Of a DNA stretch of 64,000 nt, positions 8,317-16,976 are shown piece by piece (the first letter of the stretch is position 1; each line of letters starts with the position of its first letter). The stretch is from Phycisphaerales bacterium (lineage in GTDB: Bacteria > Planctomycetota > Phycisphaerae > Phycisphaerales > UBA1924): assembly GCA_020849615.1 (NCBI GenBank), contig JADLFW010000003.1, positions 1 to 64,000 of the forward strand. Reading direction: 5' to 3'. The position numbers and the translations under genes are program-made. The notes beneath the pieces were generated by a model. That model was not told the origin of the DNA, did no database searches, and worked only from the letters and a program-made list of their open reading frames with translations.

Positions 8317-8358
8317 ACACCGGCTGGAAGCCGGTGCCACTGGTTGAAAGCTGGTGCC
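8317..8358. repeat. Two adjacent hairpin elements upstream of aspS
   Basis: CACCGGCT-GGA-AGCCGGTG (8318-8336) followed by CCAC is a perfect 8-bp stem. Directly after it comes ACTGGTT-GAA-AGCTGGT followed by GCC, a diverged second copy whose base changes still allow pairing through G-U wobbles. A 27-base stretch (8317-8343) is identical to 17417-17443 inside cinA. Confidence 0.75.
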
Positions 8359-8375
8359 GCCCGGCCCCCTATAGT
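8344..8375 (+). promoter_or_regulatory. Candidate aspS promoter
   Basis: TTGAAA (8344-8349) and TATAGT (8370-8375) are 20 bases apart, a longer spacer than the optimum. The -35-like hexamer is part of the second hairpin copy. Transcription would begin near 8382, giving a leader of about 65 bases. Confidence 0.3.
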
Positions 8376-8448
8376 CGGGCCGCATTTTTCGCTCGCACGC
8401 ACCACAGCGGCCCGTTCCGTCGGTTCGGGCCCGTATTGAAGGCTCATT

Positions 8449-10299
8449 ATGCTGATCCGCACGCACAACTGCGGCGAACTCCGGGATAAGCACGTCGGTC
8501 AGACCGTCCGGCTCAACGGCTGGGTGAACTCGTACCGCGGGCACGGGACGGGGCTGGTGTTCATCGATCTGCGGGATCGCTTCGGGCTGACGCAGCTGGT
8601 GTTCGATGGGGAGGACCTGGGCCCGGCGATCCTGGACCAGGCCGACAAGCTGCGCAACGAGGATGTGGTGGCGGTGGAGGGGACGGTGCGGGTGCGCGGC
8701 GGCGGCCCGAACCCCAAGCTGCTGACGGGCAACATCGAGGTGGTGGTGACCAAGGTCGAGGTGCTGAGCAAGACCGAGGTGCCGCCGTTCCTGCCGGATG
8801 ACAACCCGACGGGCGGGAAGCTGCCCAACGAGGAGCTGCGGCTGAAGTACCGGTACCTGGACCTGCGCCGGCCCAGCATGCAGAACATCCTGGCCAAGCG
8901 GGCCAAGGCGACGAAGGTCACGCGGGATTACTTCTACGAGAACGGCTTCCTGGAGATCGAGACGCCGGTGCTGTACAAGAGCACACCGGAGGGGGCGCGG
9001 GAGTTCCTGGTGCCGAGCCGTCACCAGCCCGGCGAGTGGTACGCCTTGCCGCAGAGCCCGCAGCTGTTCAAGCAGATTCTGATGGTGGCGGGGTGCGACC
9101 GGTACCTGCAGATCTGCCGGTGTTTCCGCGATGAGGACCCGCGGGCGGACCGGCAGTCGGAGTTCAGCCAGATCGACCTGGAGATGAGCTTCGTGCGGCG
9201 CGAGCAGGTGATGGAGATGATGGAGGGGTTCGTGCGCCGCCTGTGGAAGGAGATGGCCGGGTTCGAGGTGCCGCCGATGCAGCGGATGACCTACCGCGAG
9301 GCGATGGAGCGGTACGGGATCGACCGGCCCGACACGCGGTACGGGCTGGAGATCAGGGACATCTCCGAGCTGGCGGCGAGGATGGACTTCGGCGTGTTCA
9401 AGGATGCGCTGGCCAAGGGCGCGGACCGGCCCAAGTTCAGCAGCCGGCGCGGCGTGGTGAAGGCGATCGCGGTGCCGGGCGGGGCGGAGAAGCTGACCCG
9501 CAAGATCACCGATGGCTACGCGGAGTACGTCAAGACGTTCGGCGCGGGCGGGTGCGCGGTGGTGAAGCTCAACGCCCAGGGCGTGCTGGAGACGGGCATC
9601 GCCAAGTTCCTCGAGCCGCACAAGGCGGAGGTGATCGCGGCGCTGGGGCTGAAGCCGGGGGACATGGTGCTGTTCCTGGCGGATGTGTACAGCGTGGCGA
9701 CCAAGGCGGCGGGCGAGCTGCGGCAGAAGGTGGCGCGGGACATGGGCGTGGTGCCCAGGCCCGGCAGCGAGGGCGGGCCGTGGAACTTCCTGTGGGTGAT
9801 CGACTTTCCGATGTTCGAGCGCGACAAGGAGAGCGGGCGGTGGATCGCGATGCACCACCCGTTCACGGCGCCGCGGGATGACCAGGCGGAGGCGTTCGTG
9901 AACGCGCCGGTGGAGGATGAGGAGACGATCGCTTCGATCGTCTCGGCGGGGTACGACATCGTGCTCAACGGGCAGGAGATCGCGGGCGGCAGCGTCCGCA
10001 TCCACGACCGGGCCGTGCAGTCCAAGGTGTTCCAGCTGCTGGGGCTGAGCCCCGAGCAGGCCAAGGAAAAGTTCAGCTTCCTGCTGGAGGCGCTGTCGTA
10101 CGGCGCGCCGCCGCACGGCGGGGTCGCGTTCGGGCTGGACCGGCTGATCATGAACTTCGTGGGCACCGACAACATCCGCGATGTGATCGCGTTCCCCAAG
10201 ACGCAGACGGGGGCGGACCTGATGACGCTGGCGCCGAGCCCGGTGACCGAGGCGCAGCTCAAGGAGCTGTACATCAAGAGCACGTACGAAAAGAAGTGA
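8449..10299 (+). CDS. aspS: Aspartate--tRNA ligase
   Basis: 616 residues, full-length bacterial-type class IIb synthetase that charges tRNA-Asp. The N-terminal OB fold (about 1-105, GQTVRLNGWVNSYRGHG) is followed by a linker, class II motif 1 around residue 130-190, motif 2 FRDEDPRADRQSEF with the tRNA acceptor and ATP contacts, the bacterial GAD insertion (about 290-420), and motif 3 GVAFGLDRL near the end. The start codon has no strong Shine-Dalgarno. It is monocistronic: a candidate promoter lies upstream and an intrinsic terminator follows 20 bases after the stop. Confidence 0.97.
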   Translation: MLIRTHNCGELRDKHVGQTVRLNGWVNSYRGHGTGLVFIDLRDRFGLTQLVFDGEDLGPAILDQADKLRNEDVVAVEGTVRVRGGGPNPKLLTGNIEVVVTKVEVLSKTEVPPFLPDDNPTGGKLPNEELRLKYRYLDLRRPSMQNILAKRAKATKVTRDYFYENGFLEIETPVLYKSTPEGAREFLVPSRHQPGEWYALPQSPQLFKQILMVAGCDRYLQICRCFRDEDPRADRQSEFSQIDLEMSFVRREQVMEMMEGFVRRLWKEMAGFEVPPMQRMTYREAMERYGIDRPDTRYGLEIRDISELAARMDFGVFKDALAKGADRPKFSSRRGVVKAIAVPGGAEKLTRKITDGYAEYVKTFGAGGCAVVKLNAQGVLETGIAKFLEPHKAEVIAALGLKPGDMVLFLADVYSVATKAAGELRQKVARDMGVVPRPGSEGGPWNFLWVIDFPMFERDKESGRWIAMHHPFTAPRDDQAEAFVNAPVEDEETIASIVSAGYDIVLNGQEIAGGSVRIHDRAVQSKVFQLLGLSPEQAKEKFSFLLEALSYGAPPHGGVAFGLDRLIMNFVGTDNIRDVIAFPKTQTGADLMTLAPSPVTEAQLKELYIKSTYEKK

Positions 10300-10321
10300 C
10301 GGAGTGACGGAGCGAAGCCAG

Positions 10322-10351
10322 AACCCGTGGGAGCGCCCGCGGGTTTTTCTT
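10322..10351 (+). terminator. Intrinsic terminator of aspS
   Basis: AACCCGTGGG and CCCGCGGGTT form a 10-bp stem (one G-U pair) around AGCG, followed by TTTCT. The minus strand lacks a T-tract, so it acts for aspS only. Confidence 0.8.
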
Positions 10352-10355
10352 GGGG

Positions 10356-11426
10356 CTAACGGGTGAGGTGCGGGGCTGGGTCGATGTCGATGGCGGTCCC
10401 GGGGGAGATGGGGAGAGCGTCGGGCGGCCCGCCGGAGGCGGCTTCGATGGACTGCAGCAGCGAGGCCGGGACACCGTCGCGGATCACGAGTTCCGCCTGC
10501 GCACGCGTGAGCGAGCTCCGCACCAGTGGCGTTGCCTCCGCGAACGAGTTGGGCCCGAGTCGATTGGCCATCCGGAGCTGCATCGCGGGCAGGCCCGGCC
10601 GGTCATCGGGTATGTACGCGGCGATCACCCCGCGCGATGGCGAGCCCGGGAACGGGATCCACACGCCCGGCGCCCAGGTTTCGATGGCTGCGCCGCCCGG
10701 CTTGACGCCGGCAATGAACCCGCCCGGGCGTGCGGTCGCATCGTTCGTCAGGGAAGACTGGAAGCGATAGATCGGATACCCGCGCCGGGCGATGATGGTG
10801 ACCATGGCAGCGAGGTACACCAGCAGGATGATGAGCAGGGTTGCGTGGGCGAACCGCCGGATGGCGGTGCGCGCGCGAGCGAGCGGACGGCGCGGGCCCG
10901 GATCCGGAACGGCGGCAGCGCCGCATTCTGGGCAGACCGCCTGGATCCCCGGGTCAATGGTGTACGCGCAGCGAGGGCAGAGCCGGCCCGTCTGCTCGAT
11001 GTAGATGATGAGCAGAAAGCGCGCGAGCCAGCGAGCGAGCACGGCGAAGAGGCCGGCGAGCACGGCCAGGATGGATGCGGCGAACAGGAACCCCACCCAC
11101 GCGCCCGAGAGCATCTGCGCCCCGGCGCTGGTGCGCTGGACGAGGTCCTGGGTGATGATGAACGAGAGCCAATAGGTGAACCCGAACAGACCCGCCGTGA
11201 GCACAACGGGGCGGAGGCGCTGGCAGCGGCACGCGAACCCGAGGATGAAGACCAGCGGAGCCCCGAAGATGGTCGCGATTTCCGGGACCCACTCGGGCAC
11301 GTACGGGACGGACGGGCCGAAGAGCACCAGCCACCCGCCCGCCGGGCCGAGGAGCATCGCCACGGCCGCGGTCAGCGCATAAAGGCCCCGGGGGTCATGC
11401 GGCGGGACAACTCGATTGCGGGCCAC
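10356..11426 (-). CDS. Zinc-ribbon multi-pass membrane protein
   Basis: 356 residues, no named family recognised. About five hydrophobic segments lie in the first ~150 residues. A two-CxxC zinc ribbon (CPRCAY, then CPECG) follows around 150-170, then another transmembrane segment and a hydrophilic C-terminal ~130 residues likely outside the membrane. Such zinc-ribbon membrane proteins recur in planctomycete genomes with unknown role. It begins with GTG only 3 bases after the symporter stop codon, so the two are probably translated from one transcript. Confidence 0.6.
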   Translation of the reverse strand: MARNRVVPPHDPRGLYALTAAVAMLLGPAGGWLVLFGPSVPYVPEWVPEIATIFGAPLVFILGFACRCQRLRPVVLTAGLFGFTYWLSFIITQDLVQRTSAGAQMLSGAWVGFLFAASILAVLAGLFAVLARWLARFLLIIYIEQTGRLCPRCAYTIDPGIQAVCPECGAAAVPDPGPRRPLARARTAIRRFAHATLLIILLVYLAAMVTIIARRGYPIYRFQSSLTNDATARPGGFIAGVKPGGAAIETWAPGVWIPFPGSPSRGVIAAYIPDDRPGLPAMQLRMANRLGPNSFAEATPLVRSSLTRAQAELVIRDGVPASLLQSIEAASGGPPDALPISPGTAIDIDPAPHLTR

Positions 11427-11429
11427 GGA

Positions 11430-12818
11430 TCAGGCCTCGGGCAGCATCGCCAGCTGCTGGGGCGTCTTCAGCTTGCCCTCGCTGGCCGCGATGATGGCCG
11501 TTCCCATGGCATCGCCGGAGACGTTGACGATGGTGCGGCACATGTCGAGGATGCGGTCGACGGCCAGGATGATGGCGATCCCTTCCGTCGGGACCTTGAT
11601 GTAATCGAGGACGACGGCCATCACGACGAGGCTGCCGCCCGGGATGCCGGGGACGCCGATGGAGAGCGAGGCGGCCAGGATCGTGACGAAGAGGCGGTCG
11701 GCGAAGGAGAGGTCGACACCGTAGAGCTGGGCCAGGAACGTCACGACGACCGCCTGGTAGAGGGCGGTGCCATCCATGTTGAAGGAGATGCCCAGGGAGC
11801 AGACGAAGCTGGCGATGTCCTCATCGGCGCCGAGGCGGTCGCGGGCGCACTCGAGCGTGACGGGGAACGTCGCGGCGGAGGAGGAGCTGGAGAAGGCGAC
11901 GAGCTGGGCCGGTGAGATGGCCCGGAAGAAGCGGGCCCATCCCACCTTGTTGCCCCGCGGCGTCAGCAGCGTGGTCAGCGTGGGGTAGAGGATGAAGAGG
12001 ATCGTCGCCAGCCCGGCGATGACGACGAGGCTGTACTTGACGAGGCCCACGAAGATGGACAGCCCGAAGCTGGAGATGATGGTGACCATCAGCGCGAAGA
12101 CGGCGTAGGGCGCTGCGTGCATGAGGAGCTGCACCAGCTTCAGCACGGCTTCCGCGATGCCATCGCAGAAGGCGATGACGGGCCTGGACTTCTCGGTGGG
12201 GATCAGCGTCAGGCCCATCCCGATGATGATCGAGAGGGCCACGACCTGGAGCATCTGGGCGTTGGCGATGGCGGCGAAGGGGTTGAGGGGCACGGCGTCG
12301 AGGGCCATCTGCCAGCCGGAGATGGTGTGGGCGGTCTCGGCGGCCTTGGCGGCCGCCTGGGCATCTGCGCCGGGGAGGGACTCGCGGATGGAAGTGGACA
12401 GGCCCACGCCGGGCTGGAAGATGGTGGCGATGGTGACGCCAAGGGCGGCGGAGGTGAAGCCGGTGAAGAGGAAGATGGCGATGGTCTTGCCGCCGACCCG
12501 GCCCAGCTTGCGGGGGTCGCCGAGGTTGGCGACGGCGACGATCAGCGAGAACAGCACGATGGGCACCGCAATGAAGCGGAGGCAGCGGAGGAAGAGCTTG
12601 CCGGCGAAGTCGGTGAGCTCCGCGAGGAAGCGGGCGGCGAGGGCGATGTACCCCGCGGCGGCGTTGGCCTCGGAGGGCTGGTTGGCCATGTAGGCGGCGG
12701 GATCACCGACGCCGAGCGAGCGCCAGAGCTCGGGGGTCCAGAGGTAGTTGACCAGCAGGCCCGTGATGGTGCCCAGGATGAGGCCGATCAGGATCTTCCA
12801 GTGCAGGGCGAGTTTCAT
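11430..12818 (-). CDS. Dicarboxylate/amino acid:cation symporter (DAACS family)
   Basis: 462 residues, the length of GltP/DctA-type transporters that import glutamate, aspartate or C4-dicarboxylates with protons or sodium. Hallmarks are present: the serine-rich re-entrant loop FSSSSSAATFPV, the cation-site motif NMDGTALY, a second re-entrant loop with GIPGGSLV, and DRILDMCRTIVNVSGD. The specificity-determining Arg position is occupied by Arg in DRILDMCR, more like acidic than neutral amino acid carriers. The ATG at 12818 starts right before the first helix (LHWKILIGLILG). The gene precedes the zinc-ribbon membrane protein in a likely operon. Confidence 0.88.
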   Translation of the reverse strand: MKLALHWKILIGLILGTITGLLVNYLWTPELWRSLGVGDPAAYMANQPSEANAAAGYIALAARFLAELTDFAGKLFLRCLRFIAVPIVLFSLIVAVANLGDPRKLGRVGGKTIAIFLFTGFTSAALGVTIATIFQPGVGLSTSIRESLPGADAQAAAKAAETAHTISGWQMALDAVPLNPFAAIANAQMLQVVALSIIIGMGLTLIPTEKSRPVIAFCDGIAEAVLKLVQLLMHAAPYAVFALMVTIISSFGLSIFVGLVKYSLVVIAGLATILFILYPTLTTLLTPRGNKVGWARFFRAISPAQLVAFSSSSSAATFPVTLECARDRLGADEDIASFVCSLGISFNMDGTALYQAVVVTFLAQLYGVDLSFADRLFVTILAASLSIGVPGIPGGSLVVMAVVLDYIKVPTEGIAIILAVDRILDMCRTIVNVSGDAMGTAIIAASEGKLKTPQQLAMLPEA

Positions 12819-12893
12819 GCGTGGGCAAGGTACCACGGGGAGACGGGGCGGGCCACGGATCAACACGGATGGCGCGGATCGGACCGGGACCGA

Positions 12894-13613
12894 TCAGGGG
12901 CTTGGGAGCGGGATCGTCTCGCCGTTGCGGGCATCGTGGTCGCCGCGGATGCAGGCGAGGATGAGCTCGGCGATGGCCTCGGGGGAGAGCGTGCGCGAGG
13001 GGGGCAGGGCCGATTCGGGGAAGAGGCGGCGGAGCATGGGGGTTTCGACAGCGCCGGGGGCGATGGCGAAGGCGCGGAGGCCGAAGGCAGCGCCCTCGGT
13101 GGCGCAGCCCTTGGTGAGAGTGTTCAGCGCGGCCTTGGCGGCTCCGTAGATGGCCAGGCCCGTGAAGGGGTCGATGGCGGACATCGAAGAGACGTTGATG
13201 ATGCAGCCGGAGTGCTGGCGTTCGAAGGCGGGCCAGGCCCGGCTGATGGCGGCGGCCGGGCCGAAGAAGTTGACGGTGAAGGCGCGGTGCAGCGCGGCGT
13301 CATCGTGCTGGGCGATGGGCTTGGAGATCGCCTCGCCCGCGTTGTTGATGAGGATGTCGAGGCGCCCGTGGTGGGCGAGCGCATCGTCGATCATGGCCCG
13401 GGCCTGGCGCGGGTCGGCGAGGTTGACGCTGAGGATCTGGGGCGGCGGCCCGGCGGGGGGGAAGTGGGAAGCGGTGGCGGCGAGGGATTCGAGGTGGCGG
13501 CCCGCGAGGGTGAGGTGGAGGCCGTGGCGGGCGAGGAGGATCGCGGCGGCCCGGCCGATGCCGGAGCCGGCGCCGGTGATGAGAGCGGTCTGGCCTGCGA
13601 GGGTGTGGGGCAT
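12894..13613 (-). CDS. Short-chain dehydrogenase/reductase
   Basis: 239-residue classical SDR. The motifs are TGAGSGIGRAAA (cofactor), LINNAGEA, the catalytic Ser in NVSSMSA, YGAAKAALN with Tyr and Lys, and APGAVETPM. The FabG/glucose-dehydrogenase-like subgroup is likely, but the substrate is unknown. TACAAT on the minus strand about 26 bases upstream of the ATG is a possible -10. It is divergent from the solute-binding protein gene. Confidence 0.85.
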   Translation of the reverse strand: MPHTLAGQTALITGAGSGIGRAAAILLARHGLHLTLAGRHLESLAATASHFPPAGPPPQILSVNLADPRQARAMIDDALAHHGRLDILINNAGEAISKPIAQHDDAALHRAFTVNFFGPAAAISRAWPAFERQHSGCIINVSSMSAIDPFTGLAIYGAAKAALNTLTKGCATEGAAFGLRAFAIAPGAVETPMLRRLFPESALPPSRTLSPEAIAELILACIRGDHDARNGETIPLPSP

Positions 13614-13687
13614 GGGCGGTGTGAGGACGGAGAGACGGTGTGATTGTAATGGGGGCGTGAAGAGGGCGAGGCCGGGGTCGGCGGCGG

Positions 13688-13693
13688 TACACT
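13688..13693 (+). promoter_or_regulatory. Candidate -10 box, leaderless start
   Basis: TACACT ends 7 bases before the ATG at 13701. The same hexamer stands at the same distance upstream of the genes at 44709 and 46755. Confidence 0.35.
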
Positions 13694-13700
13694 CCGGGCG

Positions 13701-15335
13701 ATGTCGATTTCGCGATGGCTGCCGCTGGTGCTGATCGTGGTGATTCTGGGGGTGCCCTTTGCCATGCGCCGGGGGAAGGCGGGCCCGGCGGGGGGTGAGG
13801 AGCGGCTGAAGCTGATCGTGATCACACCGCACGTGACGCAGATCCGGGCCGAGTTTGCGCGGGGGTTTGATGCGTGGCACCGGCGGGAGTTCGGCGAGGG
13901 CGTGAAGGTCGATTTCCGCACGCCGGGGGGGACGAGCGAGATCATCAAGCAGCTGGCGGCGCAGTACACGGCGGCGTTCCGGCGGGGTGATGTGGTGGTG
14001 GAGTGGGAGGGGGAGCGGCCGCGGATGACGGTGCGGCCCGGCTCGATGGATGTGGATGTGATGTTCGGCGGGGGGAGCTACGACCATGGGCGGCTGAAGT
14101 CCGAGGTCAAGCTGCTGCTGGAGGTGCCCGGGAGCGCCGACCCTGTGACGGGCCAGCTCCAGAAAAAGGAGTTCACGCTGGCGATGTCCGAGCCCGCGGG
14201 GTTCTCGCGGGAGCAGCTCGACGCGTGGTACGGCGAGAACGCCATCGGCGCGGAACGGCTGTACGACCCGGACCAGTATTGGCTGGGGACCGCGCTGTCG
14301 AGCTTCGGGATCGTGTACAACCGGGATGTGCTGAGGGAGCTGGGGCTGGGTGAGCCGACGGCGTTCACCGACATGGCCGATCCGCGGCTGGCGGGGTGGG
14401 TGGCGCTGGCGGATCCGCGGCAGTCGGGGTCGATCACCACGACGCTGGATGCGGTCCTGAGCGGGCTGGGGTGGGAGCGGGGCTGGCGGCTGCTGCGGGA
14501 AATGAGCGCGAACTCGCGGTACTTCACGAATGTGTCGACCAAACCGCCGATCGACGTCGGGCAGGGGGAGTGCGCGATCGGGCTGGCGATCGATTTCTAC
14601 GGGCGCGGGCAGGCGCAGGCGATCGACGGGATGGGCTCGGACCCGGCGGCCGGGCGGGTGGGGTACGTGGATCCGGCGGGTTCGGTGTACGTGGATGCGG
14701 ATCCGGTGTCGATCCTGGCGGGCGGGCCGAGCCCCGAGCTGGCGAGACGGTTTTTGAGGTTCGTGCTGAGCGAGGAGGGGCAGGCGATCTGGCAGTTCCC
14801 ATCGCGGGCGGACCCGCGCTCGGCGGGCAATCCGCCGGGCCCAGATGGGGCGCCGATGGGCCCGGCCGAGTACGAGCTGCGGCGGATGCCGGCGAGGCGG
14901 GTGATGTACGAGAAGTACTCCTCGAGCTTCATCGATCGCGTGAACCCGTTCGAGCTGGCATCGAGGGCCAAGCCGGCGGGGTGGCGGCGGGGGATCCCGA
15001 TCATGATGGGTGCGTTCGGGATCGACACGGGGCACGAGCTGCGGGATGCGTGGCGGGCGCTGAATGCAGCGCGGGGGGAGCCGACGTTCCCGAGGGCGAC
15101 GCTGGATGAGATGGAGCGGCTGTTCTACGCCTTCCCGGAGCACGAGATGGCGGATGGAACGCGGCTGGCGTTCACGGCGGAGAACTACAAGGCGATCGAG
15201 GGGGCGTGGAAGAGCGGGGCGATGGAGCTGTCGCGGGCGGAGATCGCCTACCGGCGGTTCTTCCGGGATAACTACCGGAAGGTCGTGGAGCTGTCGGGGA
15301 CGGCGGCTATCGGCGGGCGTTCGGCGGGCCGATAA
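13701..15335 (+). CDS. Extracellular solute-binding protein, iron(III)-type fold, without permease partners
   Basis: 544 residues. A single N-terminal hydrophobic segment (about 5-22) without lipobox or clear cleavage site suggests a membrane-anchored or exported protein. The body resembles type II periplasmic binding proteins of the Fe3+/spermidine class: KLIVITPHVTQIRAEF, IIKQLAAQY, a VMFGGGSYD segment, YWLGTALSSFGIVYN, LADPRQSGSITT, then PVSILAGGPSPELARRFLRF. It is longer than usual (about 350), with an extra C-terminal domain of about 150 residues. No ABC permease or ATPase gene is adjacent, so the ligand and transporter are unknown. It may be co-transcribed with pyk, 62 bases downstream. 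Confidence 0.75.
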   Translation: MSISRWLPLVLIVVILGVPFAMRRGKAGPAGGEERLKLIVITPHVTQIRAEFARGFDAWHRREFGEGVKVDFRTPGGTSEIIKQLAAQYTAAFRRGDVVVEWEGERPRMTVRPGSMDVDVMFGGGSYDHGRLKSEVKLLLEVPGSADPVTGQLQKKEFTLAMSEPAGFSREQLDAWYGENAIGAERLYDPDQYWLGTALSSFGIVYNRDVLRELGLGEPTAFTDMADPRLAGWVALADPRQSGSITTTLDAVLSGLGWERGWRLLREMSANSRYFTNVSTKPPIDVGQGECAIGLAIDFYGRGQAQAIDGMGSDPAAGRVGYVDPAGSVYVDADPVSILAGGPSPELARRFLRFVLSEEGQAIWQFPSRADPRSAGNPPGPDGAPMGPAEYELRRMPARRVMYEKYSSSFIDRVNPFELASRAKPAGWRRGIPIMMGAFGIDTGHELRDAWRALNAARGEPTFPRATLDEMERLFYAFPEHEMADGTRLAFTAENYKAIEGAWKSGAMELSRAEIAYRRFFRDNYRKVVELSGTAAIGGRSAGR

Positions 15336-15397
15336 GGAGGGGGCGCGGCCGGGGCGCTGCAGATGCGGCCCGGCGCGGCGTACAGGGGTGCGGGCCG

Positions 15398-16954
15398 ATG
15401 AGCGACACTGCGGGCGATGGGCACAACTCGCCGGTGCTGGCGAAGATCATCGCGACGATCGGCCCGGCGAGTGATTCGCCGGAGATGGTGCGCCGGCTGA
15501 TCGAGGCCGGGGTGAGCGTGTTCCGGTTCAACTTCTCGCACGGGGATTTCGCGGCGCACCAGCGGCGGCTGGATGTGGTGCGCCAGGTGTCGGCGGAGAT
15601 GGACCGGGCGATCGCGTGCCTGGGGGATCTGCAGGGCCCGAAGATCCGGGTGGGGAAGGTGGAGGCGCCGGGGATCGAGGTGAGGCCCGGCCAGGATGTG
15701 GTGTTCCGGCGCGGCGCGGAGGCGGCCCGCATCGAGAGGGGGCCGGGCGGCGAGACCGTGGTGCTGCCGTTCACGTACCCGGGGCTGGTGACGGAGGTGG
15801 AGCCGGGGCACAAGGTGCTGATCAACGACGGCGTGATCAGGATGCTGGCGGTGGAGCGGGACAGCGGGCGGGGTGAGCTGCGCTGCCGGGTGACGATCGG
15901 GGGGCTGGTGACGAGCGGCAAGGGGATCAACCTGCCGCAGAGCGACATCAGCGCGCCGGCGATCAGCGAGCGGGACTGGGAGTGCGTGGCGTGGGCGGTG
16001 CAGAACACGATGGATTTCCTTGCGCTCTCGTTCGTGCGCCGGGCCGAGGAGGTCATGGAGCTGAAGGAGCGGCTGGCGGGGATGTGCCCGATCGACCGCC
16101 GGGCGGACCTGAAGGGGGACACGGCGTCGATCCCGGTGGTGGCCAAGATCGAGAAGCCGCAGGCGGTGGCGGACATCGACCGCATCGTGCAGGCGGCGGA
16201 TGCGATCATGGTGGCCCGGGGGGACCTGGGCGTCGAGATGGACATCGCGCGGGTGCCGGTGGCGCAGAAGCAGATCCTGGCGGCGTGCCAGGCGTGGGGG
16301 AAGCCCGCGATCGTGGCGACGCAGATGCTGGAGACGATGATCGAGAGCGCCATGCCCACGCGGGCCGAGGCGAGCGATGTGGCCAACGCGATCTTTGATG
16401 AGGCGGATGCCGTGATGCTCTCGGCGGAGACCGCGACCGGCAGGCACCCGGTGCTGGTCGTCGAGACGATGCGGCGGATCATCGCGGCGGCGGAGGCGCG
16501 GATGAACGAGCTGCCGGTGGAATCGAGCGCGCCGGCCGGGCTCGTGGCCTCGCGCTACCCCACGGCCGCCCTGGCGCACGGCGCGTGGCAGATCGCGGGG
16601 GACCTGGGGGCGAAGGTGATCGTGTGCTGGTCGCAGGAGGGCGGGACGGCCCGGTATTTGAGCCAGAACAACTTCCGCATCCCGATCATCGCGTATTCCT
16701 CGAGCATCCGGGCCACGCGGCGGATGGCGCTGCTGGGGGGCGTGACGGCGGTGCACTGCCGGGCCCCGGTCTCGGGGCGGCTCGCCGAGTGGAATGAGCA
16801 CGTCGACAAGTACCTGCTGGCGAACGGGCTGGCCCGGAAGGGCGACACGATCCTGCTGCTGGCGGGCAAGCCGCTGGGGACGGCGAAGGTGACCAACCTG
16901 GTCGCGATCCACCGCGTTGGACAGGCGACGGGCTTCATGGCCGACCGGGCGTAG
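15398..16954 (+). CDS. pyk: Pyruvate kinase
   Basis: 518 residues; converts phosphoenolpyruvate and ADP to pyruvate and ATP, the last step of glycolysis. Recognisable are AKIIATIGPAS, FRFNFSHGD, LGDLQGPKIRVG, the inserted B domain, PVVAKIEKPQAV with the catalytic Lys, MVARGDLGVEMD and the VATQMLETMI helix. The C-terminal allosteric-type domain is present. The family's SGETAKG is here SAETATGRHP, a mild variant. The start at 15398 gives a 12-residue polar N-terminus. cinA follows after 22 bases. Confidence 0.95.
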   Translation: MSDTAGDGHNSPVLAKIIATIGPASDSPEMVRRLIEAGVSVFRFNFSHGDFAAHQRRLDVVRQVSAEMDRAIACLGDLQGPKIRVGKVEAPGIEVRPGQDVVFRRGAEAARIERGPGGETVVLPFTYPGLVTEVEPGHKVLINDGVIRMLAVERDSGRGELRCRVTIGGLVTSGKGINLPQSDISAPAISERDWECVAWAVQNTMDFLALSFVRRAEEVMELKERLAGMCPIDRRADLKGDTASIPVVAKIEKPQAVADIDRIVQAADAIMVARGDLGVEMDIARVPVAQKQILAACQAWGKPAIVATQMLETMIESAMPTRAEASDVANAIFDEADAVMLSAETATGRHPVLVVETMRRIIAAAEARMNELPVESSAPAGLVASRYPTAALAHGAWQIAGDLGAKVIVCWSQEGGTARYLSQNNFRIPIIAYSSSIRATRRMALLGGVTAVHCRAPVSGRLAEWNEHVDKYLLANGLARKGDTILLLAGKPLGTAKVTNLVAIHRVGQATGFMADRA

Positions 16955-16962
16955 CGCTGCGC

Positions 16963-16968
16963 TACGCT
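16963..16968 (+). promoter_or_regulatory. Candidate -10 box or hairpin before cinA
   Basis: TACGCT ends 8 bases before the cinA ATG. It overlaps the small inverted repeat GTAGCGC-T-GCGCTAC just after the pyk stop, so it may instead be part of a hairpin between two co-transcribed genes. Confidence 0.25.
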
Positions 16969-16976
16969 CCGGGCTT

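Noticed and set aside
12852..12885. CACGGATCAACACGGAT-type repeat near the symporter
   Set aside because: Too short and too degenerate to be called an element from this window alone.
12117..13643. 508-codon plus-strand frame
   Set aside because: It is opposite the symporter and SDR genes and has low-complexity Gly/Asp/Glu composition.
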